Assembly (NCBI RefSeq): GCF_035818475.1
Contig: NZ_JAYMGV010000001.1
Coordinates: forward strand, 2,666,001 to 2,730,000
Length of the DNA: 64,000 bases
Direction: 5' to 3'
Origin: Cognatitamlana sp035818475
Lineage (GTDB): Bacteria; Bacteroidota; Bacteroidia; Flavobacteriales; Flavobacteriaceae
The translations under genes and the position numbers were made by a program. Below the pieces are notes generated by a model that ran no database searches, was not told the origin of the DNA, and saw only the letters and a list, made by a program, of their open reading frames with translations. Shown here in pieces: positions 59,514-64,000 of this stretch. Each line of letters opens with the position of its first letter. The first letter of the stretch is position 1.

Positions 59514-59574
59514 GCCTGAAAAGATCCGTTCTGAATTTAATCAAAGAAGAGGCTCTTTTTCAGGCTGTTTTTTT
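59514..59574 (+). terminator. Intrinsic terminator of the DUF1080-oxidoreductase operon
   Basis: GCCTGAAAAGA at 59514-59524 pairs with TCTTTTTCAGGC at 59554-59565 with one bulge and a loop of about 29 nt, followed by seven T residues. The remaining 105 nt before lolD hold no feature I can support. Confidence 0.65.
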
Positions 59575-59679
59575 ATTGTTTGATACTTTTACTTGTCCTG
59601 TATTATTAACTATTTAAGATACTGAAAATAGGTTCAGAACGGTGTAATTGTGTTTAACCTTGTTTAATCCATATTTAGG

Positions 59680-60342
59680 CTAATCAACAATCTTGCCGTC
59701 AACCATGGTTAACTTTCTGTCCGCCATATTGGCTAAATCTGAATTATGAGTAACAATAACAAAAGTTTGTCCATACTCATCACGTAATTTAAAAAAGAGG
59801 TTGTGCAGGTTTTCAGCAGATTCGCTATCAAGGTTTCCGGAGGGCTCGTCAGCAAAAATCAAACCGGGATTATTGATAAGAGCACGAGCTACGGCAACAC
59901 GTTGTTGTTCGCCACCAGAAAGCTCATTGGGTTTGTGGTGATACCTGTCAGTCAAACCTAAGAAATCTAAAAGTTCTTTAGCTCTTTGTTCTGCTTCTGC
60001 TTTTTTGGTACCTTTTATAAAAGCAGGCAGACATACATTTTCAATAGCTGAAAATTCAGGGAGTAGTTGATGAAACTGAAAAATAAATCCAATGTGTTCA
60101 TTTCTAAATTTTGCCAGGGCCCTATCTTTAAGAGCATTGATGTTTGCGTTGTTTATGCTTAACTCAAAATCTTCTTTTGATGAAGCCTTGTCCAGGGTAC
60201 CTAATATTTGAAGTAGGGTTGTTTTACCAGCTCCGGATGCACCAACTATAGAAACAATTTCGCCTTTTTTAATATGGATATCTACGCCCTTTAATACCTG
60301 TAAATTACCATAATATTTATGGATGTTTTTTGCTTGAATCAT
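59680..60342 (-). CDS. lolD: ABC transporter ATP-binding protein LolD-like
   Basis: 220 residues. Walker A GASGAGKT (34-41), signature LSGGEQQRVAVARAL, Walker B GLIFADEPSGNLDSES and switch His in VIVTHNSDLA. The length and motifs match the LolD/MacB/FtsE group. LolD drives lipoprotein release from the inner membrane with LolC/E, which are not in this window, so MacB-type use cannot be excluded. Starts 50 nt downstream of the DUF5916 gene on the same strand. Confidence 0.85.
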   Translation of the reverse strand: MIQAKNIHKYYGNLQVLKGVDIHIKKGEIVSIVGASGAGKTTLLQILGTLDKASSKEDFELSINNANINALKDRALAKFRNEHIGFIFQFHQLLPEFSAIENVCLPAFIKGTKKAEAEQRAKELLDFLGLTDRYHHKPNELSGGEQQRVAVARALINNPGLIFADEPSGNLDSESAENLHNLFFKLRDEYGQTFVIVTHNSDLANMADRKLTMVDGKIVD

Positions 60343-60392
60343 TTTTTTAATTAATGAGCTGTGAAATTACCACTTTATACTGTGATGTACAA

Positions 60393-62885
60393 TTATGATT
60401 TTGTCTTAGTCCTAAGAGTGTTTTTAATGTCATTATAATCAATGAAATAAACTAGTCTGAGAGAAAAAGTATTCCTTTTTTCCTGATCAAATAAATGGCC
60501 AAGGCTTTCAAGGTAATCATCCTTTGAGTTATTGGATTGATTAAAAATTTGGTTTCTGTAGAGGGCTGTTAGCATACTACCGGGAGCAAACTGCCAGGAA
60601 TAGCTCAGATCCAGGTTCCAGGTGTTAAAATTAACGTCCGGATTAAAATCAGGGTCACTACCTATAGTATACTTTGTATGGGTGTTTGATACTGATAAGG
60701 ATCCATCATGCTCTAAATTATAGACGTGGTTATCATAGGTTACTGTACTCAAATAGTTTCTAAAACTTAAAGTAAGGGCATTAAATGGGTTAAAATTATA
60801 ACTCCCGGATATACTAGCTTCGGTTTCAATTAATTCTCTTTGACCAAAAATAATATTGTCATCTACATCCTGCCCGTTAATGTAGCCCCGGTCTGCAGTA
60901 TAATCATCATATTCAAATCCTAAGACTAATAAAAATTTATCATTAAATTTAAAACGCGGATTAAATCCAAACCACCAATTGTTGAAATTATCTCTTGCTT
61001 TTTCAAAAATTAAACCATATCCAAAATTGGCGCTTAAAGCAAAGAAGTTATTAAAGTTTGAAGATAGCCAAATGTTACCCTCAGTATAATTTTTTGTTGT
61101 AAAAAAGCTGTCAAAGCCATTTCTTGGCTCAAAGTAATCATGCCGTTTACCAATATTCCAGTTCACATTAAAACCAAAAGTATGTAGTTTTTTATTGGTT
61201 GCCCGATAAGCAATTCCGGTATTGGCTCCGGTAAATGTGTTTGGACTTGCCAGTTGCCTATAATTAAACCAGGCATTAATGCGGTAATTGTTTAATCGTT
61301 TTGTAGGTTCAAAAATCCGATAGCTGATATCTGCACTATAATTACTATAGTTGTTTCTAAAAAGGATGCCTAAATCATTAATATCGTAATGCTCATCAGC
61401 GTAGTTATATTCAACACTGTAACGTACTTTACCACTGTTTTTACCTGCGCCAATCATAGCACTGTATCCTGTGGATTTATCAGGAGCATTATTAAAGGTG
61501 CTCATTTTAACTTCGCCAAAGGTGCCATAAGTATTTTTTTTATTCATGATGTCAAACAGCAGCCCTGAAACGTTTGAGTCTTTAAAACTTCCATTTCTTG
61601 TAACATTGGTGTTGATAAGTGTTACTGAAGAGTTTTTGTTAAATTGTTGATCCAAAACCATAATATTATAATTGGCCAATGGCTCCACTACAACTTTTTT
61701 TCTTGTTGTTTCTGTATTTTCAAAAGGAAGGTTTTGATTGATTTGTTTCACCTTTTCTATAGTGGCATATGTTTTTTCAGTAATAGCATTAAAAAAGCCT
61801 ATGCCCAAACCTTTTTTGGTTCTTCCTGATATTTTAATAGCATTAATCAGTTGTACTTTTTCCGGATAATCAATTATTTCTTCATCATCTTCAAGTTCCG
61901 GGGTATAGGTTGGAGCGTTCCCAACCCGTCTGGAATAAAACAGATTGCCCTTGTTAAATAGGTCTACACCCTCTGTAAAGAATTGGCGTTGTTCAGAAAA
62001 CCGTTGTTCAAAAGGGCCAAGGTTTAGCTCTACATTATCGAATCCGGCCTGGCTAAAATCAGGAATTAATGTAGCATCCAGGGTAAAGCTTTCGGTTATA
62101 CCATATTTGAGGTCTAAGCCGGCTGCAAAATCTGTTTCGGTTTCACCGGCATAATTACTTACCAAACCGGAAGCATAGGGGTAAAAACTTAACCGGGTAG
62201 GCGGTTTAATGTTTTGTAATCCTTTTAATTCTGCGTTGTATAAGCCAAAATTATCCTTGGTAACATCAATGGCGTTCCAGGTAAATTGTGCTCTTGTTTT
62301 TCTATAGTGACGGTGAAATTGGATGCCCCAGGTAGGATCTTCCTGTTGCGTAAAACGCAGGCATCTGTATGGTATTTTTACTTCAACAACCCAGCCGTCT
62401 TCAACTATTTTTACAGCACTGTCCCAAACGGCGTTCCAACCAAAATCCTCACCTATGTTAGGACTTTCAATAGCATCTGCCTGTGTACCTGAGCTAAATA
62501 CAAAAAATTCAGTGTTGTTTTGTGCATCATTATTGGGATTAAAAATAATACCAAAAAAATCTGATTGCCCAAAATTATCCCGTTGTGTAAACTGACGTAA
62601 GATATCGTCAGGGTTATCATATAAATACGCAGCAATATAAATAGCCTTATCATCATAGGTCATTTTTATTTCAGACCTTTTGCTATGTTCCGGATTTTTA
62701 CCAACATCAGGCCTAAACTGAATAAAATCTGTGGCGATTTGTAAATTATCCCAGGTACTTTCATTTAAAATACCATCAATGGTTGGAGGGTGTTCAGTTC
62801 TTGTTATTTGATAAACCTTTTTAGTTTGAGCTTCAAAATGTAAGGATATGCAAAACAATAGTATTAAAATTGTTAATTGCTTCAT
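60393..62885 (-). CDS. DUF5916 outer membrane protein with N-terminal CBM9/DOMON-like domain
   Basis: 830 residues. Signal peptide ends HFEAQ. The N-terminal CBM9-like sugar-binding domain at about 30-215 has the hallmark HPPTIDGILNESTWDN and IYIAAYLYDNPDDI. The rest is an aromatic beta barrel (DUF5916) with many Asn/Tyr/Phe strand ends and FSLRLVYFIDY near the C-terminus. Flavobacterial members are often beside heme, peptide or carbohydrate genes, but the substrate is unknown. No SusCD pair is nearby. lolD follows it. Confidence 0.85.
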   Translation of the reverse strand: MKQLTILILLFCISLHFEAQTKKVYQITRTEHPPTIDGILNESTWDNLQIATDFIQFRPDVGKNPEHSKRSEIKMTYDDKAIYIAAYLYDNPDDILRQFTQRDNFGQSDFFGIIFNPNNDAQNNTEFFVFSSGTQADAIESPNIGEDFGWNAVWDSAVKIVEDGWVVEVKIPYRCLRFTQQEDPTWGIQFHRHYRKTRAQFTWNAIDVTKDNFGLYNAELKGLQNIKPPTRLSFYPYASGLVSNYAGETETDFAAGLDLKYGITESFTLDATLIPDFSQAGFDNVELNLGPFEQRFSEQRQFFTEGVDLFNKGNLFYSRRVGNAPTYTPELEDDEEIIDYPEKVQLINAIKISGRTKKGLGIGFFNAITEKTYATIEKVKQINQNLPFENTETTRKKVVVEPLANYNIMVLDQQFNKNSSVTLINTNVTRNGSFKDSNVSGLLFDIMNKKNTYGTFGEVKMSTFNNAPDKSTGYSAMIGAGKNSGKVRYSVEYNYADEHYDINDLGILFRNNYSNYSADISYRIFEPTKRLNNYRINAWFNYRQLASPNTFTGANTGIAYRATNKKLHTFGFNVNWNIGKRHDYFEPRNGFDSFFTTKNYTEGNIWLSSNFNNFFALSANFGYGLIFEKARDNFNNWWFGFNPRFKFNDKFLLVLGFEYDDYTADRGYINGQDVDDNIIFGQRELIETEASISGSYNFNPFNALTLSFRNYLSTVTYDNHVYNLEHDGSLSVSNTHTKYTIGSDPDFNPDVNFNTWNLDLSYSWQFAPGSMLTALYRNQIFNQSNNSKDDYLESLGHLFDQEKRNTFSLRLVYFIDYNDIKNTLRTKTKS

Positions 62886-63062
62886 GATCTTGATTTGATT
62901 GATGATTGGGGCTCTTTATTTTAACTGATATTACAAAGCTAATTTTGAGAAATTCTATAATTGCCAATAAAACGTTAAATGTTAATTGATTTTTCTTAAA
63001 TAATGCAGTAAAACTTATTTTGACTACCTTTAAATTTAAAACATAAAGAAATACTAAAAAGC

Positions 63063-63650
63063 ATGCCATATAAAAGTTTTGAAGAATATAATATGCAGGT
63101 TACTGATGATGTTAAAGACCGGTATAAGAACATTATAACAGATTTAGGAGAAGATACCAATCGGGATGGTCTTTTAAAAACACCTGAACGTGCAGCAAAG
63201 GCCATGCAATTTTTAACACAAGGCTATGAGCAGGATCCTGTTGAAATTCTTAAAGGCGCTATGTTTAAAGAGTCGTATAATGAAATGGTCATAGTTAAAG
63301 ACATTGAATTGTACTCCTTATGTGAACATCATATTTTACCTTTTTTTGGTAAAGCCCATATAGCATACATCCCAAATGGATATATTGTTGGTTTGAGCAA
63401 ACTTCCCAGAATAGTAGATGTTTTTGCCAGGCGGTTACAAGTGCAGGAACGCTTAACAGAACAAGTTTTAGATTGTATAAATGATACTTTAAAACCTCAA
63501 GGTGTAGCCGTTGTTATTGAAGCTTCACATATGTGTATGATGATGCGTGGTGTACAAAAACAAAATTCTGTAACTACAACTTCCGGGTTTAGGGGGCAGT
63601 TTGAAAAGATAGAAACCAGAAATGAGTTTTTAAAGCTTATAGGAAAGTGA
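63063..63650 (+). CDS. folE: GTP cyclohydrolase I
   Basis: 195 residues. KTPERAAKAMQFL and the zinc site C87-E-H-H90 (LYSLCEHHILPFFGKAHIAY in part), with the second zinc cysteine in ASHMCMMMRGV and the C-terminal TTTSGFRGQFEK. Length matches FolE (type I). It makes 7,8-dihydroneopterin triphosphate for folate or queuosine. Start at ATG 63063. It may be co-transcribed with the small membrane protein gene 56 nt downstream. Confidence 0.96.
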   Translation: MPYKSFEEYNMQVTDDVKDRYKNIITDLGEDTNRDGLLKTPERAAKAMQFLTQGYEQDPVEILKGAMFKESYNEMVIVKDIELYSLCEHHILPFFGKAHIAYIPNGYIVGLSKLPRIVDVFARRLQVQERLTEQVLDCINDTLKPQGVAVVIEASHMCMMMRGVQKQNSVTTTSGFRGQFEKIETRNEFLKLIGK

Positions 63651-63706
63651 CGTATTACAAGTTTTGGTATATTTCTTGTTTATAGAGAGGTATTAAATAA
63701 CACTTG

Positions 63707-63967
63707 ATGAATAAATACACAAAATTATTAATAGGTATTGTATTAGATGCCATAGGATGTATTTCCTATTTTATCCCTGGAATTGGGGAGTTTGGAGACG
63801 TAATTTGGGCTCCAATTGCCGGATGGTTAATGACTAAGTTATATAAAGGGAAATCCGGGAAAATAGCCGGTATTATAGCCTTTGTTGAAGAAGCGGTCCC
63901 TGGATTGGACATTATTCCAACCTTTACCTTAATGTGGTTGTATACTTATGTTTTAAAAAAGGAGTAG
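63707..63967 (+). CDS. Small membrane protein, function unknown
   Basis: 86 residues from the ATG at 63707 (a TTG one codon upstream is less likely). Two or three hydrophobic segments: LLIGIVLDAIGCISYFIPGIG, VIWAPIAGWLMTKLYKG in part, and IIPTFTLMWLYTYVLKK. The pattern of a helix with a Pro-Gly turn (YFIPGIGEFGDVIW) recurs in VEEAVPGLDIIPT, so the protein may have internal two-fold symmetry. No family is recognised. The 33 nt after it to the window end hold nothing I can support. Confidence 0.7.
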   Translation: MNKYTKLLIGIVLDAIGCISYFIPGIGEFGDVIWAPIAGWLMTKLYKGKSGKIAGIIAFVEEAVPGLDIIPTFTLMWLYTYVLKKE

Positions 63968-64000
63968 TATTAAAGATTATCTGAATTTTTTTATACCATA

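Noticed and set aside
59680..62885. LolD and the DUF5916 barrel as a dedicated transport pair
   Set aside because: Same strand with a 50-nt gap, but neither has motifs linking it to the other, and lolD normally works with permeases that are absent. Co-transcription is possible but functional pairing is not supported.

Overview
The window reads as a chromosomal segment of a member of the Flavobacteriaceae (phylum Bacteroidota). The reasons are the AT-rich, gene-dense sequence; many TAnnTTTG promoter boxes in place of an E. coli-type -10; weak ribosome binding sites; and lineage-typical families: GLPGLI proteins, carboxypeptidase-regulatory/TonB-type barrels, DUF4835/PorD, a Bacteroidota-type RNA polymerase omega, DUF5916, DUF6913-like, DUF1080 and a long-form GAPDH. 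There is no insertion sequence, phage gene or CRISPR array, and no stretch over 300 bases without a gene; about 60 protein genes and one tRNA are listed. The genus cannot be decided from the sequence alone.

Layout. 1-6538: a histidine kinase/response regulator pair (regulator cut by the left edge), divergent from two GLPGLI genes and a TonB-receptor-like barrel, with a threefold 10-bp direct repeat between them. 6599-6680: tRNA-Tyr. 6798-9509: two divergent outer-membrane porins around a 20-bp palindrome. 9543-13276: coiled-coil membrane protein, GAPDH and HtrA. 13401-17421: dapF, GNAT, mltG, DUF2279 and a lysozyme-like gene (wall metabolism). 17428-20041: dnaA-phosphatase-RsmI-like operon. 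20230-23313: thioesterase, then a LEA2 lipoprotein-ribD-HAD-YigZ operon. 23368-26704: GNAT-prmC-ligA. 26786-28847: two related polytopic membrane proteins flanking a DoxX gene. 28853-30568: a 5'-nucleotidase split into two genes. 30627-41514: a long housekeeping run: DUF6913-like, dapA, Kir channel, bamD, omega, coaBC, porD, recN, fabI, glycosyltransferase, YbbR-like, coaE. 41578-43853: a second two-component system. 43951-49715: a minus-strand run with a glycosyltransferase, BatA-like protein, degenerate dihydroorotase, small membrane protein, esterase and NTF2-like protein. 49801-54230: M61 and S10 peptidases and a TIGR02757 protein. 54431-59489: a lipoprotein, a membrane-anchored winged-helix regulator, and the divergent DUF1080-Gfo/Idh/MocA pair. 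59680-63967: lolD, DUF5916, folE and a small membrane protein.

Most interesting signals. (1) The promoters of the two polytopic membrane genes at 26786 and 28101 share a perfect TTTTATCGATAAAA palindrome, a TTAACG block and a TAnnTTTG box at base-identical spacing, although the proteins have diverged strongly. (2) The 10-bp-phased TTAACACTCG repeats lie at the junction of the first two-component system and the GLPGLI/barrel genes. (3) Both histidine kinase genes and one glycosyltransferase have a promoter box exactly 4 nt before an ATG, which predicts leaderless mRNAs. (4) The dihydroorotase-like protein has lost its HxH metal motif and sits in an operon with a BatA-like protein. (5) A ToxR-like one-component regulator is divergent from a putative 3-keto-glycoside pathway, with repeats between them. 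(6) The 5'-nucleotidase halves are separate genes with different export signals. None of these has been tested; functions are inferred from recognised families and sequence patterns read by eye.
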